DNA of 64,000 nt from Actinomycetota bacterium (GTDB lineage Bacteria > Actinomycetota > Actinomycetes > S36-B12). A program made the translations under genes and the position numbers. The first letter of the stretch is position 1, and each line of letters opens with the position of its first letter. Positions 36,354 through 45,432 of this stretch are shown one piece after another. The stretch lies in the NCBI GenBank assembly GCA_017856385.1, contig JAFMFD010000006.1:1-64000 (forward strand), given 5' to 3'. Below the pieces are notes generated by a model. It was given only the letters and a program-made list of their open reading frames with translations, was not told the origin of the DNA and ran no database searches.

Positions 36354-36992
36354 ATGCGCGCCACGGCGGCGCTGTCGGCGGCCGGGCTCGCAGCCCTGCT
36401 GGGCCTGTCCGCATGCGGCACCGGCGCCGCGTCGTCGGTTTCCGCCACCCCTCCGGCGGCCAGCGTCGAGCCGTCTCCCGAGCCCGCGCTGGACGAGTGC
36501 TCGACGGAGAACCTCACGGTGGTCAATCCGGGGCAGCTGACCGTCGCGCTGCTCGGCTCGCCGGAGGAGCCGATGTTCGTGGACGGCGAGCCGGGCAGCG
36601 GCGAGGGCTTCGAGGCCGCGCTGGTCTACGGCATCGCCGACGGCCTGGGGTTCGGCCCGACGCAGGTGCAGTGGCTCACAGCGTCGGTCGACACCGAGGT
36701 GGTCGACGGGGTCGTCGCCGAGGGCGGCCGGCGCGCGGACTTCGTCATCGGCCGGCTCACCGAGCCGCCGGCCCTCGGCCTGGAGCTGTCCGACCCGTAC
36801 CTGCTCCGGGAGCCCGGTGGGGACGCCTACGCCCTGGCCTTCATCACCGGGAACCCCCTGCGCACGTGCGTCAACGGGGTGCTCTCCCAGCTCGCGCTCG
36901 AGGGCGAGATCCAGGAGCTGATCGACACCTGGCTCGCCAGCACCCCCCTGAGCGGGGGGCAACCAGTCACATCCGTCACTCGCGTGTCATGA
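36354..36992 (+). CDS. Lipoprotein resembling a family-3 solute-binding protein
   Basis: 212 residues from ATG 36354 (GTG 36345 also in frame). Signal peptide with lipobox LLGLSAC. The mature part begins TENLTVVNPGQLTVALLGSPEEPMF and has EGFEAALVYGIADGLGFGPTQVQWL, like the first lobe of amino-acid-binding proteins. It lacks much of the second lobe and is about 60 residues shorter than typical members. The ending NGVLSQLALEGEIQELIDTWL is the usual C-terminal helix. No transporter genes adjoin it. It may bind a small solute as a sensor rather than feed an ABC importer. Confidence 0.7.
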   Translation: MRATAALSAAGLAALLGLSACGTGAASSVSATPPAASVEPSPEPALDECSTENLTVVNPGQLTVALLGSPEEPMFVDGEPGSGEGFEAALVYGIADGLGFGPTQVQWLTASVDTEVVDGVVAEGGRRADFVIGRLTEPPALGLELSDPYLLREPGGDAYALAFITGNPLRTCVNGVLSQLALEGEIQELIDTWLASTPLSGGQPVTSVTRVS

Positions 36993-37060
36993 CCGCTATG
37001 CGGTCGCGCGCCCCTATCGTGAGGCGGGGCGCATGGTGCGCCCAGTGAAGGAGTGGGTCC

Positions 37061-37639
37061 ATGGCAAACGTCGATGTGGTGGATGATCCGGCGGCATTGA
37101 AGGAGATCAGCAAGTCCTGGGGCGTGATCTTGTTCCTCGGCCTGCTGAGCCTGATCATCGGCATCCTCATCATGGTGTGGCCGGGCAAGACCACGGTGGT
37201 CGTCGCCGTGATCCTCGCCATCTGGCTGGTCGTCACGGGCATCTTCCAGATCTTCCGCGGCTTCGGCCGGGGCATCTCCGGAGGCATGCGCGCCCTGCTG
37301 TTCATCGGCGGTGCACTGTCGCTCATCCTGGGCCTGTTCGCCTTCCGCGGCTTCGTCGTCGAGGACTCCCCGATCGATGCGGTGTGGCTGCTCGCCCTCT
37401 TCGTCGGTATCAGCTTCATCTTCCAGGGCATCGGCCAGCTGATCGAGGCCGGCGAGTACAAGGACGGCCGCGGCTGGAACATCTTCGGCGGCATCGTCAG
37501 CCTGCTCCTGGGCATCATCATCCTGATCACGCCGGCGGACATCGTGCTGCTGACGTGGATCTTCGGCATCTTCGTCGTCATCAGCGGCATCGTGCTGATC
37601 GTGAGCGCGTTCCGCGTGAAGGGCCTGGCCAAGGCCTAG
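37061..37639 (+). CDS. HdeD-like (DUF308) membrane protein
   Basis: 192 residues with AAGGAG before the ATG. Six hydrophobic helices in three similar pairs (WGVILFLGLLSLIIGILIMV, LLFIGGALSLILGLFAF, GGIVSLLLGIIILITP), the DUF308 repeat. HdeD in enteric bacteria helps acid resistance at high cell density; the role in actinobacteria is not known. The IclR-like gene follows by 20 nt and may be co-transcribed. Confidence 0.85.
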   Translation: MANVDVVDDPAALKEISKSWGVILFLGLLSLIIGILIMVWPGKTTVVVAVILAIWLVVTGIFQIFRGFGRGISGGMRALLFIGGALSLILGLFAFRGFVVEDSPIDAVWLLALFVGISFIFQGIGQLIEAGEYKDGRGWNIFGGIVSLLLGIIILITPADIVLLTWIFGIFVVISGIVLIVSAFRVKGLAKA

Positions 37640-37659
37640 GCAGAGGCGCAGGCACCGTC

Positions 37660-38307
37660 ATGGCTGCCGAGACCTCACAGACCCTCGACCGGGGGCTGCG
37701 CGTCCTGGAAGTCGTCGCGCAGTCCCCGGAGGGGCTGACCGTCACGGAGCTGGCGGCCATGCTCGGCATCGGCCGCACCGTCGTCTACCGGCTGGTCGTC
37801 ACCCTCGAACAGCACGCCCTGGTCCGCCGCTCGACCGACGGGCGCTGCCGCCTGGGCCTCGGGGTGCTGGCCTTCGGCCGGCAGCTCCAGCCCGTCGTGC
37901 GCGACACCGCGCTGCCCGCCCTGCGACTGCTCGCCGATGCGGTCGGCGCGACCGCCGTCCTCACCATCGTGGACGGCCCCGACGGCCTGGCGGCCGTCGT
38001 CGTGGAGCCCGCACGCTCGGACCTGCATGTGGGGCTGCGCCCCGGTGCACGCCAGCCGCTGGAGAACACCGCGACGGGCCGCGCCATCCTCGCGGCCCGC
38101 ACCATGGCGGGCCGACCCCTGGAGCCGCCGTGGGTCGTCACCACGGGCGATGGTCCCCAGGGTGCCTACGGACTCGCCGTCCCGATCCCCGGAGTGCCCG
38201 GCCTGGAGGCGAGCGTCGGAGTGCTCGCGCTGCGCGAGCTGCCTGAGCAGGAGGTGGGCCAGCGGGTGGCCCGCGCTGCCGGCGAGATCGCCCGCGCGCT
38301 GCGCTGA
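37660..38307 (+). CDS. IclR-type transcriptional regulator, short
   Basis: 215 residues. The N-terminal winged helix is TLDRGLRVLEVVAQSPEGLT then LAAMLGIGRTVVYRLVVTLEQHALV. The effector domain starts PALRLLADAVGATAVLTIVDG and has a shortened LENTATGRAILAAR block. Full IclR proteins have about 250 residues, so the ligand domain is compact. Twenty nt after the HdeD-like gene, so it may regulate that gene. Effector unknown. Confidence 0.82.
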   Translation: MAAETSQTLDRGLRVLEVVAQSPEGLTVTELAAMLGIGRTVVYRLVVTLEQHALVRRSTDGRCRLGLGVLAFGRQLQPVVRDTALPALRLLADAVGATAVLTIVDGPDGLAAVVVEPARSDLHVGLRPGARQPLENTATGRAILAARTMAGRPLEPPWVVTTGDGPQGAYGLAVPIPGVPGLEASVGVLALRELPEQEVGQRVARAAGEIARALR

Positions 38308-38313
38308 TCGACC

Positions 38314-38331
38314 CTTACCGGACGCTTACCG
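38314..38331. promoter_or_regulatory. 11-bp-spaced direct repeats CTTACCG
   Basis: CTTACCG occurs at 38314-38320 and 38325-38331, one helical turn apart, about 110 bp upstream of the secreted helical protein gene. Tandem repeats with 11-bp spacing are typical binding sites of OmpR/PhoP-class response regulators. The regulator is not in the window. Confidence 0.4.
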
Positions 38332-38438
38332 CGCTCCCGTCGTCCGCCAACGTTGCGCGACCACCCTTGATGACGGAGGTCGGACAGCCCGGGCTCCCCG
38401 TGCGGACACCGTCCACGCGGATCGCGGGAAGGATCGCC

Positions 38439-39065
<627 letters not shown>

Positions 39066-39084
39066 CCAGCCCGCGATCTTTCTC

Positions 39085-39143
39085 GCGAGCGGGCAGTTGC
39101 CGGGCACGAATCCCTTCGCGGGAGGCCGGTAGCTGCCCGTTCG
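39085..39143. terminator. Long wobble hairpin between convergent genes
   Basis: Left 39085-39103 pairs with right 39125-39143 over 19 bp including three G-U wobbles (as RNA). It lies between the stop of the secreted helical protein and that of dacB, so it may terminate both. Confidence 0.65.
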
Positions 39144-39154
39144 CGAATGCGCGG

Positions 39155-40426
39155 CTAACGCCAGCAGCCGGCGACCGTCGCCGTCAGCCCATCCACGGCC
39201 TGCCTCGTCGACAGCGCGGAGTACCGCTGCGGCCGGTCGTTCACCAGGATCGAGAAGATCCGCTCCGGCGCATCGCCCGGCGCCGAGACCCCGGACAGGC
39301 CGATGGTGTCGAAGAGCGTGCCCGTCTTCGCCATCACGTCGCCCCGCGCACAGCGTGACCGCTTGGTGACGAATCGGCCGTAGCGGTCGTCGAGCGTCCC
39401 GCTGACGCCCGACACCGGCATCGCGTCCTTCTCGAACATGACGCGGAACGGCTCGGGGTTCGTCACGCGCACGACGCGCAGCAGGTCGACCAGGAACCGG
39501 GGCGTCACCCTGTCCTCGCGCGAGAGGCCACTGCCGTCGCGCAGTGCCGTGCCGGCGATGTCGACGCCGAGTCCGGCCACGACTTGCTCCGCGGCGAGGC
39601 GTGAGCCCTTCCAGTCGGGCACGTTGCCGGTCGCGCGGGCGACCTGGCGGTACAGCACCTCCGCGACGTTGTTCTCCGAGATGCGCAGCATGATCCGAAC
39701 AGCCTCGGCGACGGTGTGGCCTCGGGACTCCGCGAGGATCGGCGCCTCGCCCGCCTCGGCATCCTCGCCGATCGTGACGGTGTAGCCCAGCGCGCGCAGG
39801 CGCTTGGCGAACACCTCCGCGGCCTTCGTGCTCGGGTCCTTGCTGTAGTCCCAGATCCGCGCGAGCGGCTCCACCGACGACACCACCGACGGGATGTAGC
39901 CCGAGGTCCAGCCGGGCTCGCGACCGTCGTCCGCGAACAGGTCGTCGTCGACGCGGACCACCAGGGGCGATCCCGGTGGGACGGTGGCGACCAGGGTCGC
40001 GGCGGTGTCCCGGGCGAGCCGCTTCAGCTCACGGGTGCTCAGCAGCGGATCCCCGCCGCCCTCGAGGATCACCTCGCCGGGCGTCGCCCCGGCCCGCACC
40101 CTGGTCGTGAACCGGGTGTCCGGGCCCATCGCGGCCAGAGCTGTCACGGCCGTGACGATCTTCATGTTCGAGGCCGGCAGCATCGAGCGTGTGCCTTCGC
40201 GGTCGGCGAGCACCTCGCCGGTGGCCGCATCGACGGCGAGCACCGCGACGTTGCCGCCGAGGCGGGGGTCGTCCATGCGCCGGTCGATCAGCTCACCGAT
40301 GGTCCGCTCCGTGGGGGCGGCCGCTGCCAGGGGGGCCAGGGGCCCGAGGAGCAGGGCGGAGAGGGCCAGGGCTGCTCCCGCAGGGGCAAGCAGGGGCAGC
40401 GGCCGGGCGGAGCGCATGGGGTCCAT
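39155..40426 (-). CDS. dacB: D-alanyl-D-alanine carboxypeptidase / endopeptidase, S13 family
   Basis: 423 residues. Signal peptide, then the three penicillin-binding motifs: PASNMK (SxxK), SENN (SxN) and MAKTGT (KTG). The layout with a long insert between the first two is that of DacB/PBP4 (class C). It trims peptidoglycan stem peptides or cross-links outside the membrane. Start ATG 40426; 40417 also possible. It diverges from the GH18 gene. Confidence 0.95.
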   Translation of the reverse strand: MDPMRSARPLPLLAPAGAALALSALLLGPLAPLAAAAPTERTIGELIDRRMDDPRLGGNVAVLAVDAATGEVLADREGTRSMLPASNMKIVTAVTALAAMGPDTRFTTRVRAGATPGEVILEGGGDPLLSTRELKRLARDTAATLVATVPPGSPLVVRVDDDLFADDGREPGWTSGYIPSVVSSVEPLARIWDYSKDPSTKAAEVFAKRLRALGYTVTIGEDAEAGEAPILAESRGHTVAEAVRIMLRISENNVAEVLYRQVARATGNVPDWKGSRLAAEQVVAGLGVDIAGTALRDGSGLSREDRVTPRFLVDLLRVVRVTNPEPFRVMFEKDAMPVSGVSGTLDDRYGRFVTKRSRCARGDVMAKTGTLFDTIGLSGVSAPGDAPERIFSILVNDRPQRYSALSTRQAVDGLTATVAGCWR

Positions 40427-40517
40427 CGTGCGACAGGCCGGGGGACCCCCGGTGCCCGGGGGGTCCGGGCGGCGTGTCGCAGAATGGAGCGGACCCGTCC
40501 CCTGACGAAGGTGTCCC

Positions 40518-42359
40518 GTGCGCCGTCTGCCGTCCTTCCCCGCCCTGCTGCACGTCCCGGCCGTGGTCGCCCTCGTGGCGTCCGCCCTGGTGGGTGCCGT
40601 GCTGGTGAGCGCTCCCGCCGACCCGGCCAGGGCCGACGGGCCGGCCCGGATCGCCAGCGGCTGGCTGCCCTACTGGATGACCACCCCGGCAAGCCCGCAG
40701 GGCGTCACGTCCGCGGTGCAGAACGCGGACCTGTTCGTCGATGTCTCGCCCTTCTGGTACTCCGCGGTGAAGAAGGGCGACAGCGTGGGCGTCGTCATCA
40801 ACCCGAACTTCACCAACGGTGCGGCGAACATCGCGTGGGCGATGGGCCAGCTGAAGGCGGCCGGGCTGACCGTGCTGCCGGCGATCGCCGATGGCTCGGG
40901 CAAGGGGCAGATGGCAAAGTCCCTCGCCGATCCGGCGAAGCGGACCGCGCACGTGCAGGAGATCGTCAACCTGGTGACGTCGAACGGGTACGACGGCATC
41001 GACCTCGACTACGAGACGTTCGCCTTCTCCGACGGATCATCGAGCTGGGGGGCGACGCAGCCGAACTGGACGGCCTTCGTCACTGAGCTCGGCGCTGCGC
41101 TCGATGCGCAGGGCAAGCTGCTCTCGGTGACGATCCCGCCGCCGTGCAGCACCTCTGGCGCATGCGGCGACCGAACGGGCTACTGGGTCTACAACATGGC
41201 GGCGATCGCACCGGCCGTCGACCGCATCCGGATCATGGCCTACGACTACCACGTGCACGGCATCGGGCCGATCGCGCCGATGCCGTGGGTGCGCTCGATC
41301 GTGGCGTACTCGGCATCGGTGATGGACCCGGCCAAGCTCCAGATCGGCGTGCCGACCTACGGCCGCGCATGGACGCGCAAGCAGGGCAGCTCGTTCATGC
41401 TCGAGGGCACCTGCCCGAGCTCGAGCACGTCCGCCTACAAGTCGCTCACCGGGATGACGTCCGTGACCGATGCGAACATCCCCGGGGCCCTCGCCTCGGC
41501 GGGGGTGACACCGGATCGGATCCAGTGGTCGGACAAGGACCAGGAGAACTGGGTCACGTACGACAAGAAGCTCGAGTGGACGGACGCCAGCGGTGCGCGC
41601 CAGACCTGCGTCGCCAAGCGCATCATGTGGTGGGTCGGTCCCCAGGCGGTGCTGGCGCGCACGCAGCTGGTCGGGGAATTCGGGCTCAGTGCAGCCGCCT
41701 TCTGGACGGTCGGCGGCGAGGATCCTGCGCAGTGGCCGCTGCTGCGCTCCTACGCGCAGTCGCTTGCCCCGGCCTCAACCGATGTGACAGCCGCGGCACC
41801 GCCATCCGTGGTGTTCGGCAGTCCGCTCCAGGTCACGGCCACGGTGGCCTCGGCGGGTGCTCCGCTGGCAGGTGTCCCGGCTGTGCTGCAGTTCAAGCCG
41901 TCGCCCGGCAAGGGCCGCTACACCGACATTGCTTCGGCCGCCGTCGGCCCGGATGGAGCCGTGGCCTTCGAGGTGGCACCCCAGCAGGGCGGCTTCTGGC
42001 GGGTGTACGTGCCGGCCCAGGACGCGCGCACGCAGGGCGAGAGCGCCCCCGTGACGGTCCAGGTGCTCTCCCTCGTCACCGCGACCCCGAAGTCCGCGAG
42101 GGTGCCGCGCGACGGCTCGGTCGTCGTGCGCGCGTGGGCGCGTCCTGCCGTCGCCGGCCAGCAGGTGGTGCTCCAGCTGCTCAAGGGCAAGCGCTGGAAG
42201 ACGGTCTCCGCCGCCACGGTTAACGGGCGTGGGCGCGCACGCCTGGTCGCCGATACGCCGAACGACAAGGGTCGGTACACCTACCGCGTCGTGGCGGTCG
42301 AGCGTGGCGGGATCCAGGCGAACACGTCCACCGAGATCCCCATCCGGGTGACGAGGTAG
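40518..42359 (+). CDS. Secreted GH18 family glycosidase
   Basis: 613 residues from GTG 40518. Signal peptide, then a GH18 barrel (about 45-415) with the catalytic DGIDLDYET (DxxDxDxE) and a late [10 protein letters not shown]. The closest layout is YaaH/ChiA-like glycosidases acting on peptidoglycan or chitin. The C-terminal ~200 residues are two beta-sandwich segments ([40 protein letters not shown]) of the kind found in actinobacterial surface proteins. A wall-remodelling role fits the neighbouring dacB. Confidence 0.88.
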   Translation: MRRLPSFPALLHVPAVVALVASALVGAVLVSAPADPARADGPARIASGWLPYWMTTPASPQGVTSAVQNADLFVDVSPFWYSAVKKGDSVGVVINPNFTNGAANIAWAMGQLKAAGLTVLPAIADGSGKGQMAKSLADPAKRTAHVQEIVNLVTSNGYDGIDLDYETFAFSDGSSSWGATQPNWTAFVTELGAALDAQGKLLSVTIPPPCSTSGACGDRTGYWVYNMAAIAPAVDRIRIMAYDYHVHGIGPIAPMPWVRSIVAYSASVMDPAKLQIGVPTYGRAWTRKQGSSFMLEGTCPSSSTSAYKSLTGMTSVTDANIPGALASAGVTPDRIQWSDKDQENWVTYDKKLEWTDASGARQTCVAKRIMWWVGPQAVLARTQLVGEFGLSAAAFWTVGGEDPAQWPLLRSYAQSLAPASTDVTAAAPPSVVFGSPLQVTATVASAGAPLAGVPAVLQFKPSPGKGRYTDIASAAVGPDGAVAFEVAPQQGGFWRVYVPAQDARTQGESAPVTVQVLSLVTATPKSARVPRDGSVVVRAWARPAVAGQQVVLQLLKGKRWKTVSAATVNGRGRARLVADTPNDKGRYTYRVVAVERGGIQANTSTEIPIRVTR

Positions 42360-42363
42360 CAGG

Positions 42364-42657
42364 ATGGGAGCCATGTCGGTGGCTCCCGCGGAGATCGTCC
42401 AGCCCGAGACCGTCGTCACGACGGAGCGCGCGTGGATCACCATCGTCTGGAACGATCCCGTGAACCTGATGTCCTATGTCACGTACGTCTTCATGGAGTA
42501 CTTCCACTACGACCGTGCGATGGCGGAGAAGCTGATGATGGACGTGCACGAGAAGGGGCGAGCCGTGGTTTCGTCGGGCACGCGCGAGGAGATGGAGCGA
42601 GACGTCACCGCGATGCACGGCTACGGGCTGTGGGCGACGATGCAGAGGGATGACTGA
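42364..42657 (+). CDS. clpS: ATP-dependent Clp protease adaptor ClpS
   Basis: 97 residues. The ClpS core [19 protein letters not shown] then [21 protein letters not shown] binds N-degron residues and delivers them to ClpC/ClpA. Normal length for actinobacteria. ATG 42364 is used with GAGG 7 nt upstream; ATG 42373 is possible. The stop overlaps the DUF2017 start by 1 nt, the standard actinobacterial pair. Confidence 0.96.
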   Translation: MGAMSVAPAEIVQPETVVTTERAWITIVWNDPVNLMSYVTYVFMEYFHYDRAMAEKLMMDVHEKGRAVVSSGTREEMERDVTAMHGYGLWATMQRDD

Positions 42658-43220
42658 TGGTCCGGATCCTGCCCACGGCGTCGGGTGAGCGGGGTGCCCG
42701 GATCGAGCTGGCGGAGGTGGAGGCCGCGCTGCTCGCGAGCCTGGCCCAGCAGCTGGTCGACCTCGTGGGCGTGCCGGACGAGCCGGCCGCGGATCCCCTG
42801 GCGGCGCTGGTCGGCATCGATCCGCATGCCGCGCCCTCGGAGGATCCAGCCGTGCTCCGACTGCTGCCCGACGCCTTCGTCGATGACGACGAGGCCTCGG
42901 CGGAGTTCCGCCGGTTCACCGAGCGCGACCTGCGCGAGCGCAAGTCCCGCGATGCGCGTGCGGTCGCGGCCGACGTGACCACCAGCGCGGAGGGCGGCGT
43001 CGTCCTGGACCTCACCGGGGAGCGGCTGGCCAACTGGCTCGGCATGTTCAACGACGCACGGCTGGTTCTCGGGTCCCGCCTCGGGATCACCGACGACAGC
43101 CACGACGAGCTCGCCGACCTCGCGCCGGATGATTCGCGCGCGCCTCTGGTCGAGCTGTACGGGTGGCTGACCTACGTGCAGGACGGCATCGTCCAGCAAC
43201 TGCTGGAGCCCCCGGCCTGA
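42657..43220 (+). CDS. DUF2017 protein
   Basis: 187 residues. Conserved in Actinomycetota directly after clpS; here the pair is joined by a TGATG overlap. Blocks such as ERDLRERKSRDARAVA and VLDLTGERLANWLGMFNDARLVLG are typical, with a late YGWLTYVQDGIVQQLL. Cytosolic, mostly helical, function not established. It ends in a strong terminator, so transcription stops before the opposite-strand rhodopsin gene. Confidence 0.9.
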   Translation: MVRILPTASGERGARIELAEVEAALLASLAQQLVDLVGVPDEPAADPLAALVGIDPHAAPSEDPAVLRLLPDAFVDDDEASAEFRRFTERDLRERKSRDARAVAADVTTSAEGGVVLDLTGERLANWLGMFNDARLVLGSRLGITDDSHDELADLAPDDSRAPLVELYGWLTYVQDGIVQQLLEPPA

Positions 43221-43236
43221 CGGCCGGGGGCTCCAG
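43203..43236 (+). terminator. Terminator at the end of DUF2017
   Basis: A perfect 15-bp G/C-rich stem (43203-43217 with 43222-43236) and 4-nt loop overlap the stop codon of DUF2017. It also lies 40 nt past the rhodopsin stop and can serve both directions. Confidence 0.88.
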
Positions 43237-43252
43237 TGCGTGCAGTCGGCTG

Positions 43253-43270
43253 ATCGGCTGATCAGCCGAT
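43253..43270. repeat. Perfect 18-bp palindrome after the rhodopsin gene
   Basis: ATCGGCTGATCAGCCGAT lies between the DUF2017 terminator and the rhodopsin stop. It may help end rhodopsin transcription or be a protein site; with no loop bases it is a poor terminator on its own. Confidence 0.6.
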
Positions 43271-43275
43271 GTGGA

Positions 43276-44127
43276 TCAGGCGCGATCCCCTCCCATGCTG
43301 GACGGCGCCTCCTTGAACTCGTCCTCGGCGAACTGCGGGCTGTCGTACCGGCTCTTCTCGCGGGCGATCTTGTAGATCAGCAGGCCGAACCAGCACTTGG
43401 CGAGCACGTCCGCGATCGAGTAGCCGACCTGGCGCCACACGAACGCGTCCGGGCCGTCGAACCCGAACATCGGGAACATGTAGGAGATCGGGTACACGCC
43501 CCAGGTGGCCAGCAGCAGCCAGCGCAGGCCGTTGAGGTCCTTGCGCACCTGCTCCGGCTGGGTGCGCATGCTCTTGGAGAGCTCGGCGAACAGCACGTAG
43601 AGGATGAACAGGAACGGGATGGTGCTGAGCGCGCCCCAGATCGCCTTGGTCGTGGTGTCGGCGCTGATCTCGCCGGGGTAGCCCAGCACGATCATCGCGA
43701 TGGCGGCCGGGATGAGTTTGAGCATGAGGCCGCGACGGACGAGCGGTGCGAGCGCGAGGACGGCGATCGCCTCGAACAGCAGCAGCGGGACCGTGAGGAT
43801 CCAGTCGACGTAGCGGTAGCCCTCGTTGAAGCCCTCGCCCGCGACGAGCGCGTAGGTGACGTCCATGATCGTCCGGCCCTCGGCGAGGGGATCGCCCTCG
43901 CCCACGGCGACATAGGCAGCCTCGAAGGAGTTGAAGATCCGCCAGTAGTGGTAGGCCGCGATGAGTGTGACGATCGCGGACACGATGATGGCCTGGCGGT
44001 AGCGCGGCAGCACCCGGCCCATGGCCGCGAGCAGGAACACCGTGGTCGCGATCATCGAGGCCAGTGCGAACGACAGCACGTTGTAGACGGTCTGGAACTG
44101 ACCGTAGGTCAAACTCAATACGTCCAT
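43276..44127 (-). CDS. Green-absorbing proton-pumping rhodopsin (actinorhodopsin-like)
   Basis: 283 residues from ATG 44127 with GGAGAG; a longer frame to 44226 is not needed. Seven membrane helices. Helix C holds Asp108, Thr112 and Glu119 (YRYVDWILTVPLLLFEA), the DTE triad of outward proton pumps. Leu116, the colour-tuning position, predicts green absorption. His60 (AAYHYW) is the usual counter-ion partner. The retinal Schiff-base Lys244 is in VLAKCWFG. WGALSTIPF in helix E (Gly165) is like rhodopsins open to a carotenoid antenna. No retinal or carotenoid genes lie in the window. It is on the opposite strand within the clpS-murI neighbourhood. Confidence 0.96.
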   Translation of the reverse strand: MDVLSLTYGQFQTVYNVLSFALASMIATTVFLLAAMGRVLPRYRQAIIVSAIVTLIAAYHYWRIFNSFEAAYVAVGEGDPLAEGRTIMDVTYALVAGEGFNEGYRYVDWILTVPLLLFEAIAVLALAPLVRRGLMLKLIPAAIAMIVLGYPGEISADTTTKAIWGALSTIPFLFILYVLFAELSKSMRTQPEQVRKDLNGLRWLLLATWGVYPISYMFPMFGFDGPDAFVWRQVGYSIADVLAKCWFGLLIYKIAREKSRYDSPQFAEDEFKEAPSSMGGDRA

Positions 44128-44258
44128 GACTCTCCGTTCCCCGCCGACGAACGGTCGGCTCCCTTGGTCCCGGATACCCGGGCGCTCCGACGCTTCTCCT
44201 CTTCGCCCAAGGCGGCAAGTTGACAAACCATTGGCGCGAATAACGAATTGGTAACGAT

Positions 44259-44274
44259 TGTGGCGTGGATCACA
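44259..44274. promoter_or_regulatory. CRP/GlxR-like site between rhodopsin and moaD
   Basis: TGTGG-CGTGGA-TCACA fits TGTGA-N6-TCACA with one mismatch. Its centre is about 33 bp upstream of the predicted leaderless start of moaD (44300) and 139 bp upstream of the rhodopsin start, so it could affect either. Confidence 0.6.
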
Positions 44275-44299
44275 GCAGACCTCCCTCTAGCCTTGGCCC

Positions 44300-44641
44300 A
44301 TGCCGGTCCACGTGCGCCTTCCCCAGGCCCTCGCCGACCTCACCGGGGGCCAGCGGCAGGCCTCGGTCGAGGCGGGTGCCGTGGGTGTGGAGCCCACCGT
44401 CTCCGGGCTGCTGGGGGTGCTCGACGCGCGCTACCCGGGCGTGGCGGCCCGGTTGCTGGACGAGAGCGGGCTGCGGCGCTACGTGAACGTCTACGTCAAT
44501 GGGCGCGACATCCGTCTCGGCGACGGCCTCGGCACCGTCCTGCGCCCGGGCGACGCGGTCTGGATTCTGCCCTCCTCCTCGGGTGGCATGCCCGCGTCGC
44601 TGGGCATGTGGCCGCCTTCTTGGCAGGAGTCCTCGGCGTGA
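44300..44641 (+). CDS. MoaD/CysO-like ubiquitin-fold sulfur carrier with C-terminal extension
   Basis: 113 residues. The beta-grasp fold is seen in [49 protein letters not shown] and [15 protein letters not shown]. Functional carriers of this type (MoaD, ThiS, CysO) end exactly at Gly-Gly so the C-terminus can be thiocarboxylated. Here 17 more residues follow Gly95-Gly96, down to ESSA. TAGCCT at 44288-44293 is 6 nt before the ATG (leaderless pattern). The stop overlaps the murI start (GTGA), and the murI ribosome site AGGAG lies in the extension. A peptidase (CysO is matured by an M67 enzyme) would be needed for activity. Confidence 0.85.
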   Translation: MPVHVRLPQALADLTGGQRQASVEAGAVGVEPTVSGLLGVLDARYPGVAARLLDESGLRRYVNVYVNGRDIRLGDGLGTVLRPGDAVWILPSSSGGMPASLGMWPPSWQESSA

Positions 44642-45432
44642 ACGACGCCCCCATCGGGATCTTCGACTCCGGGGTGGGCGGCCTGACCGTCGCCCGCGCC
44701 GTCATCGATCAGCTCCCGCACGAGCCCGTGCGGTACGTCGGCGACACCGCGCGCGGACCCTACGGCCCGCGCCCGATCGCGGAGGTGCGCTCGTTCTCGC
44801 TGGAGATCATGGACCAGCTCGTCGACGACGGCGTCAAGCTCCTGGTCATCGCCTGCAACTCGGCGAGCGCGGCGACGCTGCGCGATGCCCGCGAGCGCTA
44901 CGACGTCCCGGTCGTCGAGGTGGTGCACCCCGCCGCGCGACGTGCTGCGGCCGCGACGCGCTCAGGCCACGTGGGGGTCATCGGCACGCAGGCCACTATC
45001 ACCTCGGGTGCGTACATCGACGCCTTCATGGCGGCCCCGCACATCCAGGTCACGTCTGTGGCCTGCCCGCGGTTCGTCGAGTTCGTGGAGGCCGGCATCA
45101 CGTCCGGCCCGGAGCTGATCGCCGCCGCCGAGGGCTACCTCGCCCCGGTGAAGGAGGCCGGGGTCGACACCCTCGTGCTCGGCTGCACGCACTACCCGCT
45201 GCTCACCGGCGTGCTGGCCTACGTCATGGGCGAGGACGTCACGCTCGTCAGCAGCGCGGAGGAGACGGCCAAGGACGTCTACCGCACCCTCGTCGCGAAC
45301 GACCTGCTGCGCGATCCCGGACTGTCGGACCCCGAGCACCAGTTCCTGGTGTCGGGCGATCCGCGCGACTTCCAGCGCCTTGGGCGCCGCTTCCTCGGTC
45401 CGGAGATCGGGGCCGTGCAGGTCCTGCCGTGA
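44638..45432 (+). CDS. murI: Glutamate racemase
   Basis: 264 residues from GTG 44638; longer frames upstream run through moa[11 protein letters not shown] at the N-terminus, and the two catalytic cysteines in IACNSASA and LGCTHYPLL, with [11 protein letters not shown], fix the identity. It makes D-glutamate for peptidoglycan. Both ends overlap neighbours by 4 nt (GTGA), so moaD-murI-MBL is one translationally coupled operon. Confidence 0.97.
   Translation: MNDAPIGIFDSGVGGLTVARAVIDQLPHEPVRYVGDTARGPYGPRPIAEVRSFSLEIMDQLVDDGVKLLVIACNSASAATLRDARERYDVPVVEVVHPAARRAAAATRSGHVGVIGTQATITSGAYIDAFMAAPHIQVTSVACPRFVEFVEAGITSGPELIAAAEGYLAPVKEAGVDTLVLGCTHYPLLTGVLAYVMGEDVTLVSSAEETAKDVYRTLVANDLLRDPGLSDPEHQFLVSGDPRDFQRLGRRFLGPEIGAVQVLP

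Noticed and set aside
39085-39143. Integron attC-like site
   Set aside because: No conserved core sites or integrase; best read as a terminator hairpin between convergent genes.
44127-44226. Longer N-terminus for the rhodopsin
   Set aside because: The extra 33 residues are charged and not rhodopsin-like, and a GGAGAG site precedes the internal ATG.
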